DNA of 19,014 nucleotides from an uncultured Clostridia bacterium (GCA_937891595.1 CALATF010000040.1:1-19014); one strand, 5' to 3'; numbered from the stretch's first letter, positions 1 through 7,712 are shown. Notes: a model not told the origin generated them from the sequence alone. Translations and numbers: made by a program.

Positions 1-324
1 TACCATTAGTTTAATATTAGAATTAATATAATCTTCTTTTCTATCATGTAAAAGTTGTCTTACAATTCTAAAGATTTCATCAACTTCTTCTTTTGGGCGA
101 TTCCAGTTTTCAGTTGAAAAGGCAAAGAAAGAAACAATTTTTAAACCTAACTTTTTTGCGTGCCTTACCACAGCTGTCATGGCTTCGGAACCTATTTTAT
201 GGCCATATGTTCTTAACTTTCCTCTTTTTTTAGCCCATCTTCCGTTGCCATCCATAATAAACGCAATATGATTTGGCAATCTTGATAAATCTATTTCTTT
301 TTTTTCTTTCTTTTTAAACCACAT
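1..324 (-). CDS. uppS: Isoprenyl transferase (undecaprenyl diphosphate synthase), 5' part only
   Basis: The first 108 residues of a cis-prenyltransferase; the rest lies beyond the left window edge (family length is about 230-250). The enzyme condenses isopentenyl diphosphate units onto farnesyl diphosphate to make the C55 lipid carrier for cell-wall precursors. The sequence shows the family signature HIAFIMDGNGRWA at residues 19-31, with the catalytic Asp at residue 25, and the FSTENWNRP motif near residue 80. The ATG at 322-324 follows a GAGG ribosome binding site about 8 nt upstream. It starts 28 bases after the frr stop on the same strand, matching the classic frr-uppS order, so the two are probably co-transcribed. 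Identity is secure; only completeness is unknown. Confidence 0.95.
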   Translation of the reverse strand, partial: MWFKKKEKKEIDLSRLPNHIAFIMDGNGRWAKKRGKLRTYGHKIGSEAMTAVVRHAKKLGLKIVSFFAFSTENWNRPKEEVDEIFRIVRQLLHDRKEDYINSNIKLMV

Positions 325-352
325 AAAATAAACCTCGAAATTAAAACGGAAA

Positions 353-919
353 TTAAATTTCCATTACTTCTTTTTCTTTTTGAGAACTTAAGCTATCAGC
401 AGAATCATTATATTTATCTACTAATTTTTGAACATCTACATTAGCTTTATCTAGTTCATCTTTAGTTAATTTTTTATCCTTTTCTGCAGTTTTAAAAATT
501 TCAAGAACATCTTTTCTTTCGTTTCTAATGCCTATTTTTGCTTCTTCACAAAGTTTTTTAACATCTTTAACGATTTCTTTTCTCTTTTCTTCTGTTAAAG
601 CTGGGAATACAAGTCTAATAACTCTACCATCATCAGTAGGTGTTACACCTAAGTCACTTGCTAAAATAGCTTTGCTAATTTCTTTAACTGTAGAAATATC
701 CCAAGGTGAAATTAAAATCATTCTTGCTTCAGGAACAGAAATATTTGCCATTTGGTTAATAGGTGTCATTGATCCATAGTAATTAGCTGCTACCTTATCT
801 AACATCTTAGGATTTGCCCTTCCTGCACGAATAATAGAGTATTCATATTTTAATCTATCAATTTTTTTTGTCAAAGCTTCTTCAAAGTTAAACATAATTT
901 CATCAAAATTTTCTAACAT
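353..919 (-). CDS. frr: Ribosome recycling factor
   Basis: A 188-residue RRF, normal length for the family. With EF-G it splits the post-termination ribosome in the cytoplasm. Recognisable blocks are the RAGRANPKMLD segment (residues 32-42), the VPEARMILISPWD region, and the TDDGRVIRLVFPALTEEKR stretch followed by the long charged C-terminal helix. The start at 919 is preceded by an AAAGGTGG ribosome binding site (927-934) about 7 nt away, which favours it over the internal Met at residue 9. It has a plausible SigA promoter at 953-981 that overlaps a palindrome. uppS follows directly. Confidence 0.97.
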   Translation of the reverse strand: MLENFDEIMFNFEEALTKKIDRLKYEYSIIRAGRANPKMLDKVAANYYGSMTPINQMANISVPEARMILISPWDISTVKEISKAILASDLGVTPTDDGRVIRLVFPALTEEKRKEIVKDVKKLCEEAKIGIRNERKDVLEIFKTAEKDKKLTKDELDKANVDVQKLVDKYNDSADSLSSQKEKEVMEI

Positions 920-942
920 ATAAAACCACCTTTAAATAATAT

Positions 943-958
943 TACAATGGTCATTGTA
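943..958. promoter_or_regulatory. Palindrome overlapping the frr promoter, possible operator
   Basis: TACAATG-GT-CATTGTA is a perfect inverted repeat with 7-base arms around 2 bases. On the minus strand its outer arm is the predicted -10 element of frr, so a dimeric repressor bound here would block transcription. No cognate regulator is encoded nearby. This could also be a chance palindrome in AT-rich DNA. Confidence 0.35.
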
Positions 959-981
959 CTAGAAAGTAAAAAAATAATCAA
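953..981 (-). promoter_or_regulatory. Predicted SigA promoter of frr-uppS
   Basis: On the minus strand TTGATT (981-976) and TACAAT (958-953) are separated by 17 bases. They match the -35 consensus at 4 of 6 and the -10 consensus at 5 of 6 positions. Predicted transcription start is near 946, about 27 bases before the frr start codon. Confidence 0.5.
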
Positions 982-1083
982 TCAATTTTTAGTAAGAGTT
1001 GTAAAAGTATATATTTATATATATTTACTTATATTACAAAATTTGCCATGAAAGAAAAAACTAATTTAGATTATACTATACAT

Positions 1084-1089
1084 AGGAGG
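1084..1089 (+). promoter_or_regulatory. Ribosome binding site that fixes the start of the 51-residue protein
   Basis: A perfect AGGAGG lies 9 bases before the ATG at 1099. It falls inside the longer reading frame that opens at 1048, where no ribosome binding site precedes the ATG. The shorter start is therefore preferred. Confidence 0.8.
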
Positions 1090-1098
1090 TTTAAAGTT

Positions 1099-1254
1099 AT
1101 GAAAAATACCTTATTAGTTGGCATGGTTCTTGGAGTAATGGTGGGCGCAATAGGTGTAAGTTTAAGTAAACCTGCTCAAAAATTTGTACGTAACAGTACC
1201 GAAGCCATAAAAGACGAAGCTAAGACTTTAATAAATAAAAATAAAGAAGATTAA
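1099..1254 (+). CDS. Small single-pass membrane protein, YtxH-like
   Basis: A 51-residue protein. The reading frame is open from 1048, but the AGGAGG at 1084-1089 points to the ATG at 1099. Residues 4-22 form one hydrophobic helix with regularly spaced Gly and Ala (G8, G12, G16, G19), then a short LSKPAQKF turn and a charged amphipathic tail rich in Lys and Glu. This helix, Pro turn and charged-helix pattern resembles YtxH-type proteins, whose biochemical role is poorly defined. It stands alone, divergent from frr, and shares a terminator with the convergent tkt. The family call is tentative; that it is a real small membrane protein gene is well supported. Confidence 0.7.
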   Translation: MKNTLLVGMVLGVMVGAIGVSLSKPAQKFVRNSTEAIKDEAKTLINKNKED

Positions 1255-1265
1255 TATTAAAAAAA

Positions 1266-1299
1266 AAAAAAAGAACTGAAATGAGCCAGTTCTTTTTTT
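1266..1299. terminator. Bidirectional terminator between the small membrane protein gene and tkt
   Basis: A hairpin with an AAGAACTG / CAGTTCTT core (1271-1278 and 1287-1294), extended by an A-run on the left and seven T on the right. It lies between two convergent genes that end at 1254 and 1309, and has a U-tract in both directions. Confidence 0.85.
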
Positions 1300-1308
1300 A
1301 TTATTGTT

Positions 1309-3264
1309 TTACTTTTTTAATAAGTAATTTTCAATTTTATTAACTAAATTTTCTGCTGTCATTCCCATAGCTTTTACAACATCTTTAGGTTTTGCAGAAA
1401 TACCAAAATTATTAAGCTTTAAAATTGTTTCTTCACTTGTGGCATACTTATACCAAATATTATCTGTACTTGCTTCAAAACAAAAAACTGGTTTGGATTT
1501 ATTAATTACACTTTGCTTATACTCTTTAGATTGTTCTTCAAACAATTCAACACAAGGGATGCTAACAATATTAACTAATATGTTTTTATCTTTTAACATC
1601 TTTTTAGCTTCAAGAGCAACACTTACTTCACTACCTGTAGCAATTATGGTTGCCATGTTATTTTGTTCTTGGCAAAGAATATATCCGCCTTTTTTAGCAT
1701 GTTCAAAATTGTCGTTCACATAAGTAGTAACTTGTCTTGGTAAAACTAAAGCAACAGGAAATTTGTTATTAAAAAATAATTGATATCCCGCTAATAATTC
1801 ATTTCGACCTGCAGGTCGGAAAGTATATACATTAGGCATACAGCGTAAAGTAGCAAGTTGCTCTGCCGATTGATGAGTCGGGCCATCTTCCCCAACCCAA
1901 ATAGAATCGTGAGTAAAAATATATAAAACTGGGTTCTTCATTAATGCAGACATTCTTATAGCGGGAGTTAAATAATTTTCAAAAGCAAAGAAAGTTGAAC
2001 AAAATGCGCGCAATCCACCATGCAAGCTTATTCCATTTGAAATAGCTCCCATCGCGTGTTCACGAATACCATAAGGAATATTTCTATTACATTTGTTATC
2101 CCTATTAAAATATTTTGAAGTATTAATAAAAACTCTCGTTGAAGGGGCAACGTCTGCACAACCACCTATTAAATTTGGTATTTTACTACTTATTAAATTT
2201 AATACTTTATGGTTTTCTTCCCTAGCATCATATTCTTCAAGTTGCTCATTATTTACAAATTCACTTAAATCAATTTTAAAGTTTTTTTCTAAATTACTAA
2301 AAGCAATAAAATCTTTAGAATATTTTATTTTATATTCTTCTAGTTGTTTATTGTATTTTTGTAACTCTTGATTTTTTTCTTCTAATATACTATCAATTTC
2401 TTTTTTAATTTCATCTGGAATTTCCCAGTCCGCAAAATGATAGTTAAGATTAATCTTTAATGTTTCTATTTGTTCAGTTGACAATGGTTTACCGTGTACC
2501 TTATTTGAATTAACCAGTTCGCTTCCGTAACCTATTTGAGTTTTTACTATAATTAATGTAGGCTTATCGCTTTTTTTAGCAAGCTTAATAGCATCATCTA
2601 TTTTACTAACACAATTACCATCTTCAACTTCTAAAACATTCCAACCACAACTTAAAAATTTTGCTTTTGCGTCTTCCCTATTTGCAATATCTAATGAACC
2701 TTCAATAGTAATATCGTTTTTATCATAAAGCATTATTAATTTGTTAAGTTTAAGATTACCAGCAATACTTATAGCTTCTTGAGCAACACCTTCCATTAAG
2801 CAACCATCACCTGTAAAACAGTAAGTATAATGATTAATAGGTGAAATATTTCCCTTTGAAAAATTGTTTCTTAAATATTCCTCTGCAATAGCAAATCCAA
2901 CAGCGTTTGCTATACCTTGCCCTAGCGGACCCGAAGAAGAATCTATCCCCGGACAAACACCTACTTCTGGATGTCCTGTTGTTATGCTGTTAATTTGTCT
3001 GAAATTTTTTAAATCTTGTAATGATACATCAAAGCCAAACAGGTTAAGGCAAGAATAAATTAAAGCACTTCCGTGACCTGCTGAAAAAACAATCCTGTCC
3101 CTATTAATAAAATTAGGTTCTGTTGGATTTACTAATGCATTTTTATAAATTGAGTAAATAATAGGCGCGGCACCCAAGCAGATGCCTGAGTGACCTGAAT
3201 TAGCTTTATTAATTTGTAACGCAGATGTAACTCTTAAATAATTAACAATTAAATTATCATTCAT
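1309..3264 (-). CDS. tkt: Transketolase
   Basis: A full-length 651-residue thiamine-diphosphate enzyme of the non-oxidative pentose phosphate pathway. It moves two-carbon ketol units between sugar phosphates and supplies erythrose 4-phosphate and ribose 5-phosphate. Visible landmarks are GHSG (24-27), AGHGSALIY (62-70), TGHPE (96-100), the cofactor-binding GDG (152-154) with the following YDKND, VHGKPL (256-261), the catalytic Glu in REHAMG (E402) and GEDGPTHQ (458-465). It starts 10 bases after the stop of the shikimate-kinase-like gene with an AAGGAA site, so the two are very probably one transcript. It ends at a shared terminator. The segment near residues 290-330 is Lys/Glu-rich and looks like a normal interdomain linker. 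Confidence 0.97.
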   Translation of the reverse strand: MNDNLIVNYLRVTSALQINKANSGHSGICLGAAPIIYSIYKNALVNPTEPNFINRDRIVFSAGHGSALIYSCLNLFGFDVSLQDLKNFRQINSITTGHPEVGVCPGIDSSSGPLGQGIANAVGFAIAEEYLRNNFSKGNISPINHYTYCFTGDGCLMEGVAQEAISIAGNLKLNKLIMLYDKNDITIEGSLDIANREDAKAKFLSCGWNVLEVEDGNCVSKIDDAIKLAKKSDKPTLIIVKTQIGYGSELVNSNKVHGKPLSTEQIETLKINLNYHFADWEIPDEIKKEIDSILEEKNQELQKYNKQLEEYKIKYSKDFIAFSNLEKNFKIDLSEFVNNEQLEEYDAREENHKVLNLISSKIPNLIGGCADVAPSTRVFINTSKYFNRDNKCNRNIPYGIREHAMGAISNGISLHGGLRAFCSTFFAFENYLTPAIRMSALMKNPVLYIFTHDSIWVGEDGPTHQSAEQLATLRCMPNVYTFRPAGRNELLAGYQLFFNNKFPVALVLPRQVTTYVNDNFEHAKKGGYILCQEQNNMATIIATGSEVSVALEAKKMLKDKNILVNIVSIPCVELFEEQSKEYKQSVINKSKPVFCFEASTDNIWYKYATSEETILKLNNFGISAKPKDVVKAMGMTAENLVNKIENYLLKK

Positions 3265-3274
3265 AAATAATTCC

Positions 3275-3781
3275 TTATAGATAATACTTATCTAATACCT
3301 TTTTTATTTTTTTACAACAAAAATCGTAATCATCTTTTGATAGTTCAATAACTAAGTCGCTATATTGTTCACACATGGCATTTCTTTCTTTATACATATC
3401 CAACTTAAGTTCGGCATCTAGCAAATCTTCTTTATTAGTTAAAGATTTATAATGGTCTTTTATTGCTTCTTTTGTAAACTTTAAATAAACAATAGTACCA
3501 TACTTTTTTAGCACTTCAATATTATCTTTATCTACAAACAAACCATAAGAAATTGATATTAATGTGTTTTCATATGTTGCAACATCCTTAATTGCTTTAT
3601 TTTTTAAACTATTTAAATAATCTTCACCACAAACAGTTTTTATTTCTTCTGCATTCATTAGGTTATATTCTAAAATTTCTGACATATCAGCTAAATAAAG
3701 GTCAAAATCTTTTGCAATTTTAATAGACACTTCTTTATTCAAATCATCTAACAAACTTACCAAAACAATATTAGTTTTCAA
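3275..3781 (-). CDS. Shikimate-kinase-like protein without a P-loop, probable pseudoenzyme
   Basis: 168 residues, the length of a shikimate kinase, and collinear with that family. NIVLV (4-8) begins strand 1, IAKDFDLYLADMSEI (22-36) matches the 'A-lg-fid-D-eI' region, ISISYG (75-80) sits where ISTGGG is expected, DNIEVLKKYGTIVYLK (86-101) matches 'eN-elLk-nGtVVyL', R133 lies in the lid-end 'eR-ply' position, and SDLVIEL (141-147) matches 'ADlvid'. The nucleotide loop GxxGxGKS is replaced by S9-LLDDLNKE, with no Gly, Lys or Ser in register, and the substrate GGG is reduced to a single Gly. It starts with TTG after AGGAG, with an in-frame TAA 9 bases upstream. It is coupled to tkt, which makes the shikimate-pathway precursor erythrose 4-phosphate. 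It is likely catalytically dead or repurposed. The fold assignment is by eye. Confidence 0.65.
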   Translation of the reverse strand: MKTNIVLVSLLDDLNKEVSIKIAKDFDLYLADMSEILEYNLMNAEEIKTVCGEDYLNSLKNKAIKDVATYENTLISISYGLFVDKDNIEVLKKYGTIVYLKFTKEAIKDHYKSLTNKEDLLDAELKLDMYKERNAMCEQYSDLVIELSKDDYDFCCKKIKKVLDKYYL

Positions 3782-3810
3782 AATATATTACACTCCTATT
3801 AACATTAATT

Positions 3811-3839
3811 ATTATACAAAAAAATTATAAGTAAACCAA
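3811..3839 (-). promoter_or_regulatory. Predicted SigA promoter of the shikimate-kinase-like gene and tkt
   Basis: On the minus strand TTGGTT (3839-3834), 17 bases, then a perfect TATAAT (3816-3811). The predicted start near 3804 leaves a short leader containing AGGAG (3797-3793) before the TTG start codon at 3781. Confidence 0.65.
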
Positions 3840-3859
3840 ATAATATATTGCTTTTAATT

Positions 3860-4720
3860 TTAAGAATTTTTATCTTTTTGGCTATAATTCAACATATAAT
3901 TAAATAAATATTGTTGGGCATAGCCGGAGATATTTTTAAAAATAGATACAAAGTAATAAGAAATTTTTTCGTCAGAAAGTTTTTTTGTTTCAATATTGTA
4001 ATAAGCCTTCCTAACCCAAGTATCTACAGGAAAAACATCTGTTCTTGAAAAACCAAACAGTAAAATACAATCTGCTACTTTAGGGCCAACACCTTTAAGG
4101 GACAAAAGCTGTTTTTTCAAAAGTTCAGTAGGCATTTTTTTTAGGTTAGATATAGAATACTGCTCTGTACTTAATTTTTTTAATGTATCTACTAAATATT
4201 CACTTCTATATCCTGCCCCTAATTCATAAAAATCTTTTTCGTTAGCTCTTAACAACTGCTTTAACGCAGGAAAAGCATAATAATCAGAATTTTCTATTTT
4301 ATCACCAAATTTTTGTGACATTTTAAATAGTATATTCTTTATTCGTTTTATATTATTGTTAGCTGAAACAATAAAGCTTATTATAGTTTGAAAGGCATCT
4401 TGTTTTAAAATTCTTATACCACTTCCAAGCTTAACATATTTAGAATAATCTTTATTAATATCTAAAATTTGATTTTTAATTAAGTTATAATTAGTTTTTA
4501 AATCAAAAAACTCATAAAAATATTCTAAATTATTAGAATATATAGTAGTAACATTATTATTAACGCAAACTTTAGCTAACTTATCAGTACTTATTACATC
4601 GTACTCATTATTATTTACTTTAACATAACTAAAAATTTGCCCACATTCTAGGATATCTTTTATATTAAAATCATTTTGGCTATATATACTTATGCTATCT
4701 TTATCTTTTACAACTTTCAT
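3860..4720 (-). CDS. ogg: 8-oxoguanine DNA glycosylase/AP lyase, OGG1 type
   Basis: A 286-residue base-excision repair enzyme that removes 8-oxoguanine from DNA. The N-terminal OGG domain (about 1-95) contains the CGQIFSY motif (26-32). The SANNNIKRI segment (119-127) matches the lesion-recognition loop of OGG1. The helix-hairpin-helix LKGVGPKVADC (208-218) carries the Schiff-base Lys (K214), and PVDTWV (231-236) carries the catalytic Asp (D233). There is no Fe-S cluster, as expected for OGG1 and unlike nth in this window. It follows ddl with a terminator in between. No Shine-Dalgarno sequence precedes the ATG and a -10 element lies about 10 bases upstream, so it may be translated from a nearly leaderless mRNA. 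Confidence 0.93.
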   Translation of the reverse strand: MKVVKDKDSISIYSQNDFNIKDILECGQIFSYVKVNNNEYDVISTDKLAKVCVNNNVTTIYSNNLEYFYEFFDLKTNYNLIKNQILDINKDYSKYVKLGSGIRILKQDAFQTIISFIVSANNNIKRIKNILFKMSQKFGDKIENSDYYAFPALKQLLRANEKDFYELGAGYRSEYLVDTLKKLSTEQYSISNLKKMPTELLKKQLLSLKGVGPKVADCILLFGFSRTDVFPVDTWVRKAYYNIETKKLSDEKISYYFVSIFKNISGYAQQYLFNYMLNYSQKDKNS

Positions 4721-4729
4721 TTGCTTTTT

Positions 4730-4757
4730 ATTTTATCATATTCATTAAAAAACACAA
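4730..4757 (-). promoter_or_regulatory. Candidate extended -10 promoter of ogg
   Basis: On the minus strand TTGTGT (4757-4752), 16 bases, then TGA-TAAAAT, with the -10 hexamer at 4735-4730. The -35 lies inside the ddl terminator arm. The predicted start is only about 3 bases before the ATG. Confidence 0.4.
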
Positions 4758-4775
4758 ACTAAATAGTTTGCGTTT
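4747..4775 (-). terminator. Terminator of ddl
   Basis: An imperfect 12-base-pair hairpin (arms 4750-4761 and 4764-4775, one mismatch), followed on the minus strand by six T. It lies 6 bases after the ddl stop and before ogg. Confidence 0.65.
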
Positions 4776-4780
4776 ATTTG

Positions 4781-5956
4781 TTACTTTGTTAATTTTAGTT
4801 TTAACGCATCATTAAATTGCGAAAGAACGTTCGAACTAAAATTAACTACTTTCTTTTTTTCTTTTTCATATTCGCTTAAAGAATATTCCATTACTTTTTC
4901 TAATAAATCATTAAAAGAATAACCTTTATTTTTCCATAAGTAATTACTTAAAGAACCTGGAATTGTATTAACCTCATTTACATATATTTGGTTTGTTTTT
5001 GTGTTAATTAAAAAATCAATTCTAACTACACCTTTGCAATTTAATATCGAATATGTTTTTTGAGCAATTTTTATTAGTTTATCTTTATTTTCTTCATTAA
5101 TATTTGCTGGAATAATTCTTGAGGTATTTTCCATTCCTTTAGAAGAACTTTCTTTATTTAAATATTTATTTTCAAAGGTTAGAAAATCTTTTTGAAATAA
5201 TACTTCCTCTATATCTGAACATTCATTTTCAAAACTATTTCCCATAACAGAAATATTAACTTCTTTTAAATTTTCTACAGCTTGCTCAATAAGAATTTGA
5301 TTATCAAACAAAAAGGCAAAAGATAGTGCATTTTTTAATTGATTATTGTTTTTGCAGAAAGTCACACCTATACTACTGCCTAAATTACAAGGTTTAACAA
5401 TTAAAGGATATTTAAGAGATTTTATTTTTGTTAAATAATTGCCTTTTTCGTATTCACTTTTGGAAAGAGTTTTATAATCTACTACATTAATATCGTTTTG
5501 TAACAATAATTGTTTAGTAGCAACTTTGTTCATACATATAGAACTTGAAAAGACATCACAACTTGAATAAGGGATATCATAAATATCTAATAAACCTTGT
5601 AAAGAACCTTTTTCTCCCTCTCCACCATGAGTACATAATATCACAAAATCTAGTTTTGTAAATTTAACAAATTTCTTACCCTTTGTAACATAAAGAAAAG
5701 CATCTTGTGAAAATTGAACTTGCTTAATATTTTTAGTTTTTGGAGTTATATTCCCTTTTGTGAAAAACTTAATATCAAAAAAATTTTGACTAATAGTAAA
5801 TATATTATCTTTAGTTATATAAATAGGATAAATATTATATTTTGTTATATCTAAAGAATTTAACGTTTGTACTCCTGTAATAATAGAGATATCGTGTTCT
5901 ACACTTTTACCACCAAATAACACTGCAATATTTTTCTTTAATTGTTTATTATACAT
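4781..5956 (-). CDS. ddl: D-alanine--D-alanine ligase
   Basis: A 391-residue ATP-grasp ligase that makes the D-Ala-D-Ala dipeptide for peptidoglycan. It is slightly long for the family (about 350-370), mainly through a C-terminal charged tail after residue 360. Motifs: LFGGKSVEHDIS (13-24) with the N-terminal binding Glu E20, CTHGGEGEKGSLQG (108-121), YPLIVKPCNLGSSIGV (183-198), the omega loop with ENKYL (262-266), and metal ligands in RIDF (312-315) and NEVNTIPG (327-334). Tyr265 sits where Tyr marks normal D-Ala-D-Ala ligases, so this is probably not a D-Ala-D-Lac type. It lies next to the MurF-like ligase that would use its product, but a terminator separates them, so it needs its own promoter; I see none that is convincing. 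Confidence 0.93.
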   Translation of the reverse strand: MYNKQLKKNIAVLFGGKSVEHDISIITGVQTLNSLDITKYNIYPIYITKDNIFTISQNFFDIKFFTKGNITPKTKNIKQVQFSQDAFLYVTKGKKFVKFTKLDFVILCTHGGEGEKGSLQGLLDIYDIPYSSCDVFSSSICMNKVATKQLLLQNDINVVDYKTLSKSEYEKGNYLTKIKSLKYPLIVKPCNLGSSIGVTFCKNNNQLKNALSFAFLFDNQILIEQAVENLKEVNISVMGNSFENECSDIEEVLFQKDFLTFENKYLNKESSSKGMENTSRIIPANINEENKDKLIKIAQKTYSILNCKGVVRIDFLINTKTNQIYVNEVNTIPGSLSNYLWKNKGYSFNDLLEKVMEYSLSEYEKEKKKVVNFSSNVLSQFNDALKLKLTK

Positions 5957-5960
5957 ATAT

Positions 5961-6018
5961 AGTTAACTTCCTTCTTTATTTTTAATATATATGAAAAAAC
6001 AATTAATTAAGTTAACTT
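5961..6018. repeat. Two AGTTAACTT copies flanking the ddl upstream region
   Basis: AGTTAACTT occurs at 5961-5969 and 6010-6018, 49 bases apart, each containing the 8-base palindrome AGTTAACT. They bracket the only DNA available for a ddl promoter, so they could be a pair of regulator sites. Chance is possible in DNA this rich in A and T. Confidence 0.3.
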
Positions 6019-6019
6019 T

Positions 6020-6057
6020 AAAAAAAACTAACTCAAGAAATTTTTGAGTTAGTTTTT
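6020..6057 (-). terminator. Strong terminator at the murF-like stop codon
   Basis: A perfect 14-base-pair hairpin (arms 6023-6036 and 6044-6057, 7-base loop), followed on the minus strand by an eight-T run. The arm overlaps the TAA stop of the MurF-like gene, so the upstream operon should end here. Confidence 0.85.
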
Positions 6058-7684
6058 ATATATAATTATCTGGCAAATCATTTTCAAATAAAATAACATC
6101 GCCTTGTTTAATAAAATCTTTAATTAAAATTTTTGCTTTATCTAAAGTTTCTGCTTGATAAATGTTATTATCATCAAACTTTTCACTATCCAGACCTTGT
6201 TTTATGGCCTCAAAATTTACTTTATTTACAATAACAACTATATTAGCTATTTTTGCAAGTTTTTTACCAAAGATTATATTCTCTTCTTTTTCTTTATCGC
6301 CTAGTTCTACTAGTCCCGGAGTAATTACTATTTTTCTACCCTTAATATTATTTAAAACATTAAAAGCAACATCACTTCCTTCCACGCTTGCATTATATGA
6401 ATCATCTAAAATAATATTAGATTCTGTTTTAATAATTTCCAGCCTATGAGGAATAGGTTTAAGTTTAGTTATACCTTCAACAATTTGTTCGTCAGTTAAA
6501 CCTAATTCTTTAGCCATTTGCGAGCAGATTAAAATATTTTTAACATTATGCTCACCTACTAGAGATGTTGAACAATTATAAGTTTTTTTATTTATAACTA
6601 AATCAAATTTAGTTCCATTTTCGTCAAAAACAATATTTAATGCTTTAATTTTCCCATTTGATTTTAAACCTACTGCATGTTTATTTATATTACACTTTTC
6701 ATAAAGTTTTAAACAATAATCATTATCTGCACTAAAAATTGCAGTGCCATTACTTGGTAAACTTTCTATTAATTCATTTTTGGTTTTTAAGATATTGTCT
6801 ATATTTTTAAAAGTCTCTAAGTGCTGATTGCCTATTCCAGTTATTATTCCATATTTAGGTTGGATGATGTTACATAATTCTTTAATTTCGCCTATACGTC
6901 TTGCCCCCATTTCGGCAATTAAAACCTGGTCTTCATATTGTAAATAATCATTTATGACTTTTGATAAACCTGTATTCGTATTAAAGCTGTGTGGGCTCAT
7001 ACAAACTTTATATTTTTCAGATAAAATTGTATTTAAAATATATTTTGTACTTGTTTTACCATAACTTCCTGTAATACCTACTTTAATTAAGTTAGGAAAA
7101 CATTTTAACTTATTTTTGGCCTTGCGAACATATCTATTTATAATACCTTTTTCAAGCGGTAACAATAAAAAATGAACAACAGGTACTAAAATAGGTATTA
7201 AAAAAGGCAAAAGACATACCACAGAGAAACTAACAAAACCCAAATACTCAGTAGATACAGCAATTAAAAAGAATGAAATAATTGCTACAAATAAAAACAT
7301 AGCAATATTTAACCTGTTCATTCTTTTAGTATATTTAAGAGCAACTTTTTTTGGCGCTTGGTATAAATTTACTATAAACACTATTGAAAAATAAAAATAG
7401 AAAATAAGTCCAAAATAAGAATATAATGATTTTTCATGATAAACACTAAACAAAGCATTTGTGACTAACACACAAAATACACTAAGAATACCTAAAAGAA
7501 TAATACGTGAAGCATACTTTGCTTTTGTATCTTTCAACCAAACAAAATAGCCTTTTAATCTATATCCAGATAATTGAATTATTTGAAAAAATTTATACGA
7601 AGCAAAGCACATTAAAATGCCATTAATAATTGAAAGTACTATTGCTATGTAAAAATTAATATTACTAAACGACAAAAATTGCAT
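6056..7684 (-). CDS. Membrane-anchored MurF-like Mur ligase
   Basis: 542 residues. The first 180 are membrane segments (about 11-30, 57-80, 87-109, 124-145, 147-176). A Mur ligase core follows: ATP loop TGSYGKTS (205-212), the SFNTNTGL region (233-240), EMGARRIGEI (258-267), GNQHLETF (285-292), KTKNEL (300-305) near the carbamylated-Lys position, HRLE (413-416) and the MurF-type DDSYNAS (427-433). MurF adds D-Ala-D-Ala to UDP-MurNAc-tripeptide. Here the usual N-terminal UDP-MurNAc-binding domain is absent and replaced by the membrane part, so it may act on a lipid-linked or otherwise different substrate. The start at 7684 has AAAGGT 7 bases upstream. It lies 28 bases after the hydrolase gene and is followed by ddl. 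The motifs argue for MurF over a CapB/PgsB-type ligase, but canonical activity is unproven. Confidence 0.82.
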   Translation of the reverse strand: MQFLSFSNINFYIAIVLSIINGILMCFASYKFFQIIQLSGYRLKGYFVWLKDTKAKYASRIILLGILSVFCVLVTNALFSVYHEKSLYSYFGLIFYFYFSIVFIVNLYQAPKKVALKYTKRMNRLNIAMFLFVAIISFFLIAVSTEYLGFVSFSVVCLLPFLIPILVPVVHFLLLPLEKGIINRYVRKAKNKLKCFPNLIKVGITGSYGKTSTKYILNTILSEKYKVCMSPHSFNTNTGLSKVINDYLQYEDQVLIAEMGARRIGEIKELCNIIQPKYGIITGIGNQHLETFKNIDNILKTKNELIESLPSNGTAIFSADNDYCLKLYEKCNINKHAVGLKSNGKIKALNIVFDENGTKFDLVINKKTYNCSTSLVGEHNVKNILICSQMAKELGLTDEQIVEGITKLKPIPHRLEIIKTESNIILDDSYNASVEGSDVAFNVLNNIKGRKIVITPGLVELGDKEKEENIIFGKKLAKIANIVVIVNKVNFEAIKQGLDSEKFDDNNIYQAETLDKAKILIKDFIKQGDVILFENDLPDNYI

Positions 7685-7712
7685 TAGCTTACCTTTTATT
7701 TTTGTATTTTCA

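Noticed and set aside
1259..1272. The A-run after the small membrane gene as a slippery or repeat element.
   Set aside because: It is explained as the U-tract of the minus-strand terminator for tkt.
5220..5320. The idea that ddl is a vancomycin-resistance type (D-Ala-D-Lac or D-Ala-D-Ser) ligase.
   Set aside because: The omega loop has Tyr265 in the ENKYL context of ordinary D-Ala-D-Ala ligases, and no vanH-, vanX- or vanT-like gene is nearby.
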